A DNA stretch of 32,641 nt from Chloroflexota bacterium (GTDB taxonomy: Bacteria > Chloroflexota > Dehalococcoidia > JACPQF01). Position 1 is the first letter of the stretch; every line of letters begins with the position of its first letter. The notes beneath the pieces are model-generated. The model saw nothing but the letters and a program-made list of their open reading frames with translations. It did no database searches and was not told the DNA's origin. The translations under genes were made by a program, and so were the position numbers. Below, piece by piece: positions 15,985 through 25,800 of the stretch. The DNA lies in assembly GCA_016190625.1 (NCBI GenBank), contig JACPQF010000064.1:1-32641 (forward strand). The letters run 5' to 3'.

Positions 15985-18459
15985 TTAGGTGCGTTGGGGG
16001 GAGGAGGTGTGACGGTGATCACTGCGAGAGGCAAAACCTACAAGGAGGACCAACGTTACAGCAAGGAAGAAGACCGAGATGGCCACGCCGAGCTTGAAGC
16101 TGAGGGGGTCGTAGCGGAACTCTACCAGGCTTTCGCCGGCCGGGAGCCCCACGGCGCGGAAGGCGGCGTTCGCTTGAAAGATGTCACTGGGGCTGCCGTT
16201 TACCCACGCTTTCCAACCGGGGTAATAGGAATCGCTCAGGATCAGGTAGCCCGCCGCCCCGGTCCTGGCAGTAACGATCACTTGACGTGGCCCATACTCC
16301 GCCACGGTTGCCCCTGACTTACCTGCCGCTTGAACGCCGGTGGATGGCCCGGCCGCGAGAAGACCGTCCAGCCGTTTCCCTAGCGACGCCAGAAATCCGG
16401 ATCGTAGGGGCTCCATAAGGACGACCGCGCTACGAGGGTCGAACTCGGGCTTCGCGATCGCCGCTAGCGCCTCCGGAAGAGTTGGGACTGTGATAGCCTT
16501 GCCGCTGACCACGTACGCCCGTTCGAGGTAGTCAGGGTTTTCGTAAGCCGGGCTTTGCCCAAGCAGGGCCAACCTCAGATCGCTGTTCGCCGGCAGCGTG
16601 TCGCTCAGAACGTAGCGCACGTTCATCAACCCTAGAAGTCGCCCGTCAAACCCCGACGCGTCAACGGCCTTCAGGAACTCGGTTGTCGAGCCTACCTTCA
16701 GGGGATCGTAATTGTACGACTCGTAGAGGCCGGCCGCCATGGCCGTATCCGGAGTGGCCATGTCCCGAATGGCCTTGACTTCGGTCGGATCGTTCGAGCC
16801 AAACGTGCGAAAGCTGTGCGTGTCGTAGAACTTCGCGAGGAAAGCGCTATCCGGGGTATAGATACGGGACAACCTGTCGGTTTCGCCAAGCTGATCGAGG
16901 AGCGGCATGCCGCCACTGTCGTAGACCTGCGGCTGAGTGGTGGGATTCAGAGGAAAGCCGAAGACGATGAGATCGGCCGCAACGAACATCCCAACGGCCA
17001 GTTGCCACCATCTTCTCGGCAAAGATCGCAAGAACAGAACGGCCAGGCCCGACAGAGCTAGCATACCACCAAGCTTGCCGATTGAACCTATGAGGGTTGC
17101 GGCGATCTCCTCGTTCCGGTTCACGACGAGGCCGAGGGCAACCATAGCAACGCCGATGCCGATGCCAACTGTAAACACGATCTTCCCCCGCTCATGGACT
17201 TTCGCCGAGCCTGCCCGGGTGAGCAGGGAGTCCGTTCCTATTCCCGCCAGGGTCCCGGCCGCCAAAGTGTAGAGGAACAGGAACCTGGCGGGAGCCTGGA
17301 AGAAGCTGAATCCCGGAACGTGGCCAAAGATGAACGGGTAAACAGGAAGAAAACGTCCCAGGGCAAACAGAAGGGATACGGCGATTGTGCCCAGGAGAAA
17401 TATCCTCGGCGCCCGCGACAGCTTCACCGGCGCTAGCAGGCCAACGGACGCGGCCAGCAGGGGAAAGACGCCCACGTAGCCCGCTGCCTCCCAATAGTTG
17501 CCCGGCCCCCAATAATTGCCCGCGCCCGGGTTGCCGAAGAAGTCCGGCGCCAGTAGGCCAGCCAGTTGCCAGGGAACCAGGGAATAGTTCATGGCAAACT
17601 CGTACTCGGCTCCGCCCGACCGTACCGAGTTTACAGCTAGCTCGGCCGTGGGCAGTAACTGAATGGCGGCCAATCCGATGCCGAGGCAAAGCATGGTCAA
17701 AACGGGGAGGCAGGCGCGCACTGGAGGCAGGGGCTTCAGCCAGATTCGGGTCGGGCCCGCCGAACTCGATATCTCTTTGCTCAGTGGTGGAAGCCTGCTA
17801 AATTGCCAGGCGCGGCATAGGGTATAGAGGACCACGAGGATGAGCGAGTAGAAGCTCAATTGGGCATGGCCCGCCAGTAATTGGAGGGACACCGCCAGCG
17901 CTCCCAGAAGGATGAGGGTCGTGGTCCGCCTTCGATCACGCTCCCTCGGGCGCAGGGCTGCTTCCGCCAAGGCCAGCTCGAGGGGCAGCCAGGCCGACGC
18001 GCTCGTCATGCTCAGGAACTCGGCCCGCGAGATGAGGAAGCCGCCAAAAGCGTAGCTCAGCCCCGACACAAAGCTGGCAAACCGGGACAGGCCCAGGACC
18101 CGGCCAAAAACGTACATGAAGATGCCCGCCAGCCCTACGTGCAGCACCACGCTATAGCCCATCGCCTTCTCGATGGAAAAGAAGAGAAAAATGACGTTGA
18201 GAGGATAGAACACCGCACTCTGCAAGTTAGCGGCCAGGGGCGTGCCATTCCCCAAATAGGGGTTCCACAGCGGCACCTGACCGGCCAGATAGGATTCGAC
18301 GGCAAACTTGCGCCAGGGGAAGAATTGGAGGAGAGGCGTGCCCCAATGGAGCACATCACCGGTGAACACGAGCTTCCAGAAAAGCAGCAACGACAGGCCA
18401 AAGAGAAGAGCCGCCAGACCCAAGTCCGGTTTGAGCTTGCCTCTTGCTAGTTCACCCAT
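15985..18459 (-). CDS. YfhO-family polytopic membrane protein
   Basis: 824 aa. WKLVFTGDVLHWGTPLLQFFPWRKFAVESYLAGQVPLWNPYLGNGTPLAANLQSAVFYPLN and C-terminal LILSDSYYPGWKAWVNG are typical of YfhO. Confidence 0.85.
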   Translation of the reverse strand: MGELARGKLKPDLGLAALLFGLSLLLFWKLVFTGDVLHWGTPLLQFFPWRKFAVESYLAGQVPLWNPYLGNGTPLAANLQSAVFYPLNVIFLFFSIEKAMGYSVVLHVGLAGIFMYVFGRVLGLSRFASFVSGLSYAFGGFLISRAEFLSMTSASAWLPLELALAEAALRPRERDRRRTTTLILLGALAVSLQLLAGHAQLSFYSLILVVLYTLCRAWQFSRLPPLSKEISSSAGPTRIWLKPLPPVRACLPVLTMLCLGIGLAAIQLLPTAELAVNSVRSGGAEYEFAMNYSLVPWQLAGLLAPDFFGNPGAGNYWGPGNYWEAAGYVGVFPLLAASVGLLAPVKLSRAPRIFLLGTIAVSLLFALGRFLPVYPFIFGHVPGFSFFQAPARFLFLYTLAAGTLAGIGTDSLLTRAGSAKVHERGKIVFTVGIGIGVAMVALGLVVNRNEEIAATLIGSIGKLGGMLALSGLAVLFLRSLPRRWWQLAVGMFVAADLIVFGFPLNPTTQPQVYDSGGMPLLDQLGETDRLSRIYTPDSAFLAKFYDTHSFRTFGSNDPTEVKAIRDMATPDTAMAAGLYESYNYDPLKVGSTTEFLKAVDASGFDGRLLGLMNVRYVLSDTLPANSDLRLALLGQSPAYENPDYLERAYVVSGKAITVPTLPEALAAIAKPEFDPRSAVVLMEPLRSGFLASLGKRLDGLLAAGPSTGVQAAGKSGATVAEYGPRQVIVTARTGAAGYLILSDSYYPGWKAWVNGSPSDIFQANAAFRAVGLPAGESLVEFRYDPLSFKLGVAISVFFLAVTLVLLVGFASRSDHRHTSSPQRT

Positions 18460-18464
18460 GCCAA

Positions 18465-20330
18465 TCAGCCCAGCCTCTCTTTTTGCGCTAGCTCACGAAG
18501 ACGCCTGTTCAGAACCATCAGCATGGCCCCCGTTGCCCCCAGCAACGCCAACGCCGCCAAGAGCGCCAGCTCACGGGAACCCTGGAAAAGGTACAGGTAG
18601 ACGAACCAGAAATCGGGGAAGTTCAAGCCCGCCAGTTGCGTCTCCTCAAGCACCTCCACGCTTCTTTCCGCCTCGGATCGTCCCTCGGTGTCCAGCCTCG
18701 CTCGCTCCGCGGCGAAATCACCGCCCACCTTGGCCAGTTCCCCCGGTCCGGCGGCGTTGGCCAGAACGGCGGCCAGTGACGTCCATTGTCCCACTAACGG
18801 CGAACCCGCCGGCTGAAAAATCACACGCTCGTACATGCCATCAGGATCGTTCGTAAAGGCCACCAGTAGATAGCGAGTGTAATCTACTCCGACCGCCGAG
18901 ACCTGCACAATCAGCCCTAGCGCTACCGCTACGGGCAGGAGGCGCCGGCCAACCCTCTGGGGAAGTCCCTGTGTCCTGTACAAGGCGCCGATGACTAGCA
19001 CAAGAAAGGGCAAGACGGGCAGCATCAAGCGCGGCCCCCAGCTCCATCCCCCCTCCCAGAACCTATAGGGTGCGTGGAACAACAACCATACGAGGCCCAA
19101 ACCGGCGAAGAACAGAGCCTCCCTCTTCCGCCAGCGAAAGAAGGCGACCGAGACAATAAGGGATATGATGAGGACCGGGCTGTACCAAATCAGGCCCTTG
19201 CCTGGACTCAATAGCAGGCCATATAAGCCTTCGACGAACAACCGGTTCCATGCAATGGATTCATAGCCCGTGACGAAAGGAGAGCCAAAGCGGGCGAAGT
19301 TGTACCAGCCAATCAGAGCGAGAATGGCGGCGAGGGGAAGAAAGAAGGCGCCCGCCTCCAAAGCCAATCTGAGAATTTCGACACGCTGAGGCGCCCTCAC
19401 CCTAACCCTCTCCCACTGCGGCGGGAGAGGGAACAGTCCCCTCTCCCGTCCTTCCGCAGGATGGGAGAGGGTTAGGGTGAGGGCACTCTGCAGCAAGGCT
19501 GATTTCAGAGCAGACGGAAGAGAGGACAAGATGCCTCGCCCCTCGTTACCCGTGGTGGTGTCGCATCCAACATGGCGGGATCCAATGATACCTCTCTCAC
19601 GGACGATCGCCAGCCAGTACAAGACGAACACGGGAAGTAGTACCCCTGTCGACACCCTGGCCATGACCGCAAACCCAAGGGCAACGCCTGCCAGCGCGGA
19701 CCACATCAGGGGTTTGGGGGAAGGTGATGAGCGAACCAGGCAAAGGGCCGATGCGACGAGCAGCAGGCCTGCAAGGGGCTCGCCGAAGTACGATTTGGCA
19801 TACGGCCAGGCCATCGTTGCCAGGCCGTAGATCAGGGCGGCCACGAGAGAGGCGCGCAAACCGAATCCCAGTGAAGAAGCGTAGGCAAATAGGACAGCGC
19901 AAGCTAGAGCGGATATCACGGGATTCAACATTGTTGTGGCAAATCTCGTGGTGAAGTAAGGATCCACTGAGGGAGCCGCAAAGGCCATTAGCTTGCCTGC
20001 ATAGTAGAAGGGGATCGTCACCAGCGACTGGCCAAGGCCGTACATCGAGTACACCCGGCCATCCGTGCCCCGTTTTGCCGTCTCCGTCGCGAAGGACAGA
20101 CTATGCCCTTCCGTTCCCCGCGGTCCGACGCTCGTCTCGAACACCGACTCGCCGGGCACGTCGAAGCTCCCACGCTCCGCAATGCTTCTTGCCACCTGAA
20201 ACACCGCTTCGCCATCCCGGTTGACGATGCGCCCGTTGGCCGTCAGCAAGTACAGGAACAGAAAGAACCAGAAAATCTGTAATCCCAGCTTGCGAGGCGA
20301 TGGGCTAGCCGCAATAAAGTTACGAGCCAA
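18465..20330 (-). CDS. Polytopic membrane protein, GT-C/PMT-like glycosyltransferase fold; carries an in-frame palindromic insertion
   Basis: 621 aa, many TM helices. N-terminal loop VNRDGEAVFQVARSIAERGSFDVPG. A hydrophilic insert interrupts the chain at 19393-19484. Confidence 0.65.
   Translation of the reverse strand: MARNFIAASPSPRKLGLQIFWFFLFLYLLTANGRIVNRDGEAVFQVARSIAERGSFDVPGESVFETSVGPRGTEGHSLSFATETAKRGTDGRVYSMYGLGQSLVTIPFYYAGKLMAFAAPSVDPYFTTRFATTMLNPVISALACAVLFAYASSLGFGLRASLVAALIYGLATMAWPYAKSYFGEPLAGLLLVASALCLVRSSPSPKPLMWSALAGVALGFAVMARVSTGVLLPVFVLYWLAIVRERGIIGSRHVGCDTTTGNEGRGILSSLPSALKSALLQSALTLTLSHPAEGRERGLFPLPPQWERVRVRAPQRVEILRLALEAGAFFLPLAAILALIGWYNFARFGSPFVTGYESIAWNRLFVEGLYGLLLSPGKGLIWYSPVLIISLIVSVAFFRWRKREALFFAGLGLVWLLFHAPYRFWEGGWSWGPRLMLPVLPFLVLVIGALYRTQGLPQRVGRRLLPVAVALGLIVQVSAVGVDYTRYLLVAFTNDPDGMYERVIFQPAGSPLVGQWTSLAAVLANAAGPGELAKVGGDFAAERARLDTEGRSEAERSVEVLEETQLAGLNFPDFWFVYLYLFQGSRELALLAALALLGATGAMLMVLNRRLRELAQKERLG
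19393..19484. repeat. 22-bp perfect inverted repeat GCCCTCACCCTAACCCTCTCCC ... GGGAGAGGGTTAGGGTGAGGGC inside a CDS
   Basis: Arms 19393-19414 and 19463-19484. Nested inner hairpin GGGAGAGGG/CCCTCTCCC. Confidence 0.9.
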
Positions 20331-20395
20331 AAACGACTCCTATCACTAAGCAGTTACGCAGTGCTGACTCGAATAGCCCGGGCCTACGCCCGTCC

Positions 20396-20590
20396 GTAGG
20401 GGCGAAGCATTGGCGCTGGGTTTCCGACTGGGAATCGCGCTTGTTCGCCAATGCTTCGCCCGCCCCGAGTCTGCACCACGCCCGAGCCTGTTCCCTGCGG
20501 CTCTTGCGGCAACAACCCGGGCGGGCAAAGCATTCGCAATCACGGTTGAGAGCCCAGATTGAACTGATTCTGCGAATGCTTAGCCCCTAC
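20396..20590. repeat. Composite MITE-like element with terminal inverted repeats GTAGGGGC(G/T)AAGCATT
   Basis: Left end GTAGGGGCGAAGCATT; right end AATGCTTAGCCCCTAC (one mismatch). Internal arms GGGCGAAGCATTGGCG/CGCCAATGCTTCGCCC and GGGCAAAGCATTCGCA/TGCGAATGCTTAGCCC. Confidence 0.75.
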
Positions 20591-20639
20591 GAGCACAGCA
20601 CGTCGACCTCCACAGAAGGCGACCGCGTAACTCCTGCCA

Positions 20640-22253
20640 CTAATTTGTGACGCGAAAAATCGCGACGTCGCCGTTCTCAAAGACGGACCGGAGATACTGT
20701 CTGGCAGCCGGATCGTACGGCCTCAGCTCCCGCTCACTCCTGCCATAGTAGACCAGCGCGATGCCGTACTTTAACAAGAATTGCCTTTCCTCCTCCGGGT
20801 CCATCCCGCCAGCAAAGAACTCGCCGAGAAGATCCATCTTCTCCTCCGCCCTGACGGTCTCGAAGGGATGGCCGTAGAACACCCGATTGCCGGCAAGGGC
20901 CGGGATGATGTTTCCGGTAGTATCCAACGCCAACACCGTGTCCCTGTGCGAGGAGTTCTCGCTTAACCAGCGAATAGCGCTGGCTTCACCCTCCGTGAGA
21001 TACAAGGGATATGGATGGCTCCCGTCGCGCACGGCCAGGAAAGTGGCCAGGAATAGGTTGGAAGGGACCATCGCCACCACGAGAACGGCCAGAAGCCCTT
21101 TCCTTGTATTACGCGTGGCGACGAAGCCATAGAAGCCGATCACGGCAAGCAGGGCCAGATCGACGTGAAAGCCGGTAATCAGCCGTCGTTGGAGGCCGAA
21201 GGGAACGTACAGGAGAAAGGGCGTGACGAACACCCATACAAGCAGAAGTTGGCGGGCCGCAGGGGAGACGAAGAGTGGCTTTCTCGATCGCCACAACTGC
21301 GCCACGCCCAAGGCGGCAAGAGCCGCGAGAAGACCGTAGCCAAGCAAGTAGTCGTAGGGCGGCGGCGAAGGCGTGAGGTTTTGTGACGACCACTCCCGAA
21401 GAATCGGGTTCATATACAGCGCTACGTAGTCGTTGGCCAGACCCGGGAGAGTAAGGCCGACGAGCAGCCCCAGGTAGCCTACCTCCCGCCAGTCGATGCA
21501 CCTCTGTGCCAGCCAGCGCCCTAGCAGCCAGACCACGGTTACGGCGAAGATGGTGACGATCAAGAAAGGCTGGATGAACGTCTGAACGAGACCCAGGAGG
21601 CCGGCGATGATAGCAAATCTGACCTTCTGTTGCTCGATTGCTTTCAGCATCGCGAACAAGGCGATTACGAGCAGCCCGATGCCCAGCGGGAAGTGCGGGT
21701 TGGCGAAGATGGCCGCGTAGGTGACGGATTCGGGAACCATCATATCTGAGGGCAGGTGGCCAAACAGAGACGTCAGCCAGCCAAAGCCGGAGCTAAGGGC
21801 CGCGATGGCAAAGCAAGCCCAGGCCCGGCCGGCGTGCCTGAAAAGGGAGAGAGCCACGTAGAAGATGGTCACCAGCAGGAAGGCGCCGAAGAGAACGCGG
21901 GCCAGATGGTAGGTCACGACAAGTGGCAGCCCGAGAGTGGAACTGAGCCTACCGAGGGCCAAGTAGAAGGTGAAGACAAAAACCCCCTCGTGATCCTCCG
22001 AGGTATAGGGAAGGCGAAAGTCCCATTGCTCCCTTGCTCCCTCCTGCATCTTGGCGAGGTACGAGTAGCCGTCCTGCGGGTTTACCAGAATCCCGCCGAA
22101 CTGCGTTCCGGCAGGCGCCACGACGTAAGCGTACAGGTAGGGCAGCAGCGTCGATCCGGCCACAAGCAAGGCGCAGACCGCTACCACGACCAGGCGACGC
22201 CATCTCTGCGTCCCCTCGCGCCCCTTGCCGTTTTCGACAGACAACGCTTCCAC
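20640..22253 (-). CDS. Polytopic membrane protein of unknown function (GT-C-like topology)
   Basis: 537 aa, ~12 hydrophobic segments. N-terminal loop GGILVNPQDGYSYLAKMQEGAREQWDFRLPYTSEDHEGVFVFTFYLALG. Confidence 0.7.
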   Translation of the reverse strand: MEALSVENGKGREGTQRWRRLVVVAVCALLVAGSTLLPYLYAYVVAPAGTQFGGILVNPQDGYSYLAKMQEGAREQWDFRLPYTSEDHEGVFVFTFYLALGRLSSTLGLPLVVTYHLARVLFGAFLLVTIFYVALSLFRHAGRAWACFAIAALSSGFGWLTSLFGHLPSDMMVPESVTYAAIFANPHFPLGIGLLVIALFAMLKAIEQQKVRFAIIAGLLGLVQTFIQPFLIVTIFAVTVVWLLGRWLAQRCIDWREVGYLGLLVGLTLPGLANDYVALYMNPILREWSSQNLTPSPPPYDYLLGYGLLAALAALGVAQLWRSRKPLFVSPAARQLLLVWVFVTPFLLYVPFGLQRRLITGFHVDLALLAVIGFYGFVATRNTRKGLLAVLVVAMVPSNLFLATFLAVRDGSHPYPLYLTEGEASAIRWLSENSSHRDTVLALDTTGNIIPALAGNRVFYGHPFETVRAEEKMDLLGEFFAGGMDPEEERQFLLKYGIALVYYGRSERELRPYDPAARQYLRSVFENGDVAIFRVTN

Positions 22254-22352
22254 GTGCGAATTCTACCACCGGCGCGAGGGCAGGGAAATAGGATGGAAGT
22301 ACTAGGCTGTTTGGGCCGGGTGGTCTTCTAGCAGATGAACTCCTACCTCGTG

Positions 22353-22727
22353 CTACCTCGTCGGACTTGCCGCCGTTGGGAGCGTTGGCAGCATCTGTGC
22401 GTCGAAGACCACTCTCTTGCTTTCGTGGTCACGGATGAATGCTTTTACTACGAAGGTGCCTGGACCCGGGAGCTGGAGCTGGAGCTGAAACGCAAGCACG
22501 ATTCTTTGGGATTCGGCCTGCCCTATGGTTGGGGGGCGGCCTGCGTTGAAGTTCAAGCCTAGTTTGGCTAGTTCGACGTTGTCCTGATTCTCAACACTGA
22601 GCGCAAGTGGGTGATTCATGTTGGTCGCATTCCATGGGACCAAAATCCCCGCCGCAAGAGACATGGACTGCTGTTGGGCAAAGTCGGCCACATAAATACG
22701 ATCCCAACCGCCGCCCATCATGTACAC
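22353..22727 (-). CDS. DUF6941-like protein, apparently lacking its first ~15 residues
   Basis: YMMGGGWDRIYVADFAQQQSMSLAAGILVPWNATNMNHPLALSVENQD...FNAGRPPTIGQAESQRIVLAFQLQLQLPGPGTFVVKAFI. GTG start; an in-frame TAG lies shortly upstream. Confidence 0.55.
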   Translation of the reverse strand: MYMMGGGWDRIYVADFAQQQSMSLAAGILVPWNATNMNHPLALSVENQDNVELAKLGLNFNAGRPPTIGQAESQRIVLAFQLQLQLPGPGTFVVKAFIRDHESKRVVFDAQMLPTLPTAASPTR

Positions 22728-22740
22728 CCGGCTCTCACTC

Positions 22741-22769
22741 TTGACATGGCGCTATGGCGCCAATATAAT
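22741..22769 (+). promoter_or_regulatory. Exact-consensus sigma70-type promoter for the RHS protein
   Basis: TTGACA (22741-22746), 17-nt spacer, TATAAT (22764-22769). Spacer contains the direct repeat TATGGCGC-like ATGGCGC/TATGGCGC. Confidence 0.75.
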
Positions 22770-22895
22770 GGGCGGCGTCACACCCCTTTGCCGGTTTCCT
22801 TGATAACATATATCATTTTCTGGCAGAGCGACGAAGTGATCGATCCCGCCCAGCGGGACCGCCCTCGACCTCTGCCAGGGGACAGAAGGAAAACT

Positions 22896-25800
22896 ATGAA
22901 CGCCAATGCTGGCCGAACGGCGGTTCTCTCCTTCCTTGCCCTCGGCGCGCTTGCCCTTCTCCTCGCCTTCGCCTCCGGACCGGCTGGCGACCTTCTTGCC
23001 CGCAATGCCACGGGGCCGGTCCTCGCGACGGTCGACGTGAACATCGCCGACAGCGGCCTCGACCCCGCCGTCATCACGGTGACGGTGGGAAGTCAGGTCG
23101 TCTGGCACAACTCCACCGCCGTTTCCCACACGCTCGCCGCTGGCCAGCCCTACCGGGTCTACCTGCCAGTGGCTGTCAGGGCCTATACCGGGAGCGCCAA
23201 CCAAGCTCAGACCGTGGGCCGGGAATCGCCCGTCGCGCCCAGCACCGCCAGCCTCGGCGGCACGCTGGCACCCGGCGGCGTCTACACCTACACATTCGCC
23301 AGCGCCGGCTCCTTTCCCTACTACCTGTCCACCCTGCCCCGCGCCGACGGCCGGGTCGTCGTGCAGGAATCGCCGGCCACGGCAACCGCCACTGCCACGG
23401 CAACGACAACCGCCACGGCGACATCTACGCCAACCGCTACTCCCGGCGGACTGCCGGCCGACCCGGAGACCCAGGCTTCCGCCGTGGACCAGAGCCAGAG
23501 CACCGTGGTGGGCGAGGTCACCTCCTTCCTCTACACCGGCAGCAATCCCATTCAAACCGGGGTCGTCTCCGGCACCATCGTCATCACCCGGGCCGCCGTG
23601 CTCCGAGGGCAGGTCCTGACGGCCGATAGCCAGCCGTTGACCGGGACGGTGATGACCGTAGTCGACCATCCGGAGTTCGGGCAGACCCTGAGCCGGGCCG
23701 ACGGCATGTTCGACCTCGCCGTGAATGGCGGCGGCAGCCTCACCGTCAGCTACGCTAAGAATGGCTACCTGCCCGCAAGGCGTCAGGTCACCGTTCCCTG
23801 GCAGGATTACACCTGGCTGCCGGACGTCGTGCTGACGTCCCGGGACGTCAACGTCACGACCGTCGACCTCACGTCCAGCTCGCCGGTTCAGGTGGCGAGA
23901 GGCTCCGTCATCTCCGACGCCGACGGCCTGCGGCAGGCCACGGTCCTCTTCCCGCAGGGCACCGGCGCCGTGATCACCCTTACCAGCGGCGCCACCCAAA
24001 CCCTAACCAGCCTCAATGTGCGGGCTACCGAATATACGGTGGGCGACAACGGGCCCAAAGCCATGCCCGCCCAGTTGCCGCCCAACAGCGCCTACACCTA
24101 CGCCGTCGAGCTCGGCGTGGATGAGGCCGAGGCCGCTGGCGCCATCGGTCTCCGCTTCAGCCAGCCCCTGCCGGTCTACGTCGAGAACTTCCTCAGCTTT
24201 CCCGTGGGCATCACCGTGCCGGTTGGCTATTTCGACCGGTCGCGGAACGCCTGGGTGCCCAGTGACAACGGTCGGGTGATCGGCATCCTCACTCCTACTC
24301 TCGGCCTGGCCGAGATCGACGTGGACGGGAGCGGCACGGCGGCCATCAGCGCCACCCTGGCGGCGCTGGGAATCACCGACGCCGAGCGCCAGCGGCTGGC
24401 CGCCCTCTACGGCCCCGGCCAGAGCCTCTGGCGTTGGGCGGTCCGCCACTTCTCGGCCTGGGATGCCAACTGGGGCTGGGGGCCGCCGGCGGACGCCCAG
24501 CCGCCGACTAACGACCCACCCCGACCCGTCGACAAGGGCCACCAGTGCGATTGCGAGAGGGGTTCGCTCGTCGAGGTCCAGAACCAGATCCTCGGGGAGA
24601 CGCTGGAGCTGGTGGGGACGCCGTTCGACCTCAACTATCGCAGCGACCGGGTGGAGGGGTACGACGCCGCTTACTGGCTGGATATTCCCCTGAGCGGCGG
24701 CAGCGTCCCGGCGAGCCTCGTCCGGATCGACCTCGAGGTGGCGATCGCCGGGCGGCTGTTCAGGCAGAACTACGCCAGCGCGCCCAACCAGACCGCCACC
24801 TTCGTGTGGGACGGCCTCGACGCTTACGGGCGAGCGGTGCAAGCAAGGCAGACAGCCACCGTGCGCGTCGGCTACGTCTACCGGGGCGTGTACCAGCGGG
24901 TGGAGCGCTTCGGCTACAACGGCAACGGCACCCCCATCAGCGGCAGTCGGACACGGCGGGAAGTCACCCTGTGGCAGGGCTTCTACGTGAACGTGGGCAC
25001 AGTGCAGTCGCTGGGACAGGGTCTCGGCGGCTGGACTCCCGATATCCAGCACGCCTACGACCCCCTCGACCACGTCCTCTATCTGGGCGATGGCTCACGC
25101 CGCGGCGTGGGAGTTACGGCCTTCGTGGTAAGCAGGTTCAGTTTGGGGGGCTTCACTCTCGGAAGGGCAGTGGGTATAGCCCCGGGGGCCGATGGCAGCC
25201 TGTACGCCGCCGATGACCAGTACCACCGCGTCGTTAGGATTAGCGCTAGCGGTATTGTCACCGGCTTTGCTTCCGGCTACAACCCCTACGGTTGTGGCCA
25301 GAATGTCGGCGATGGGGGACCGGCTCACAACGCTTGCCTCTATTATCCTTATGACGTTGCCTCGGGCCCCGACGGCAGTCTTTACATTGCCGACTCTGGC
25401 AACGTTCGCATTCGCCGGGTCGATGCGAGCGGGATCATCACCACCGTGGCACGCGTTTCCACCTCGCGCCTCGCCGTCGCTCAGGACGGCTCTTTGTACT
25501 TCGACGTCTGGGGGAGCAGCTACTATTCTAAACTTGTTCGACGCCTGGGTCCGGATGGAATCATTAGAACTGTGGCCGGCACCGGAGCTTACGGCGGACC
25601 GCTGGGCGACGGGGGGCCGGCCACTGAGGCGTACCTCAGCGCGGGTATCGGCGGCCTTGCCATCGGGCCTGATGGTAGCCTCTACATCTCCGACAGGGAT
25701 CAGCATCGTGTTCGCCGTGTAACCCCGGACGGCATCATCAACACGGTCGCCGGGACCGGCAGCTACGGGTTCAGCGGCGACGGCGGGCCCGCCACGGAAG

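Noticed and set aside
22611-22895. N-terminal 95 residues of the 2169-aa ORF-track entry
   Set aside because: They lie upstream of the consensus promoter and overlap the DUF6941-like gene; the RBS and signal peptide place the start at 22896.
22752-23999. Minus-strand ORF of 415 aa antisense to the RHS gene, and similar ones at 24003-25073, 25812-26432 and 27168-28472
   Set aside because: Low-complexity G/V/A/D-rich translations caused by high GC3 of the sense gene; no RBS or recognisable domain.
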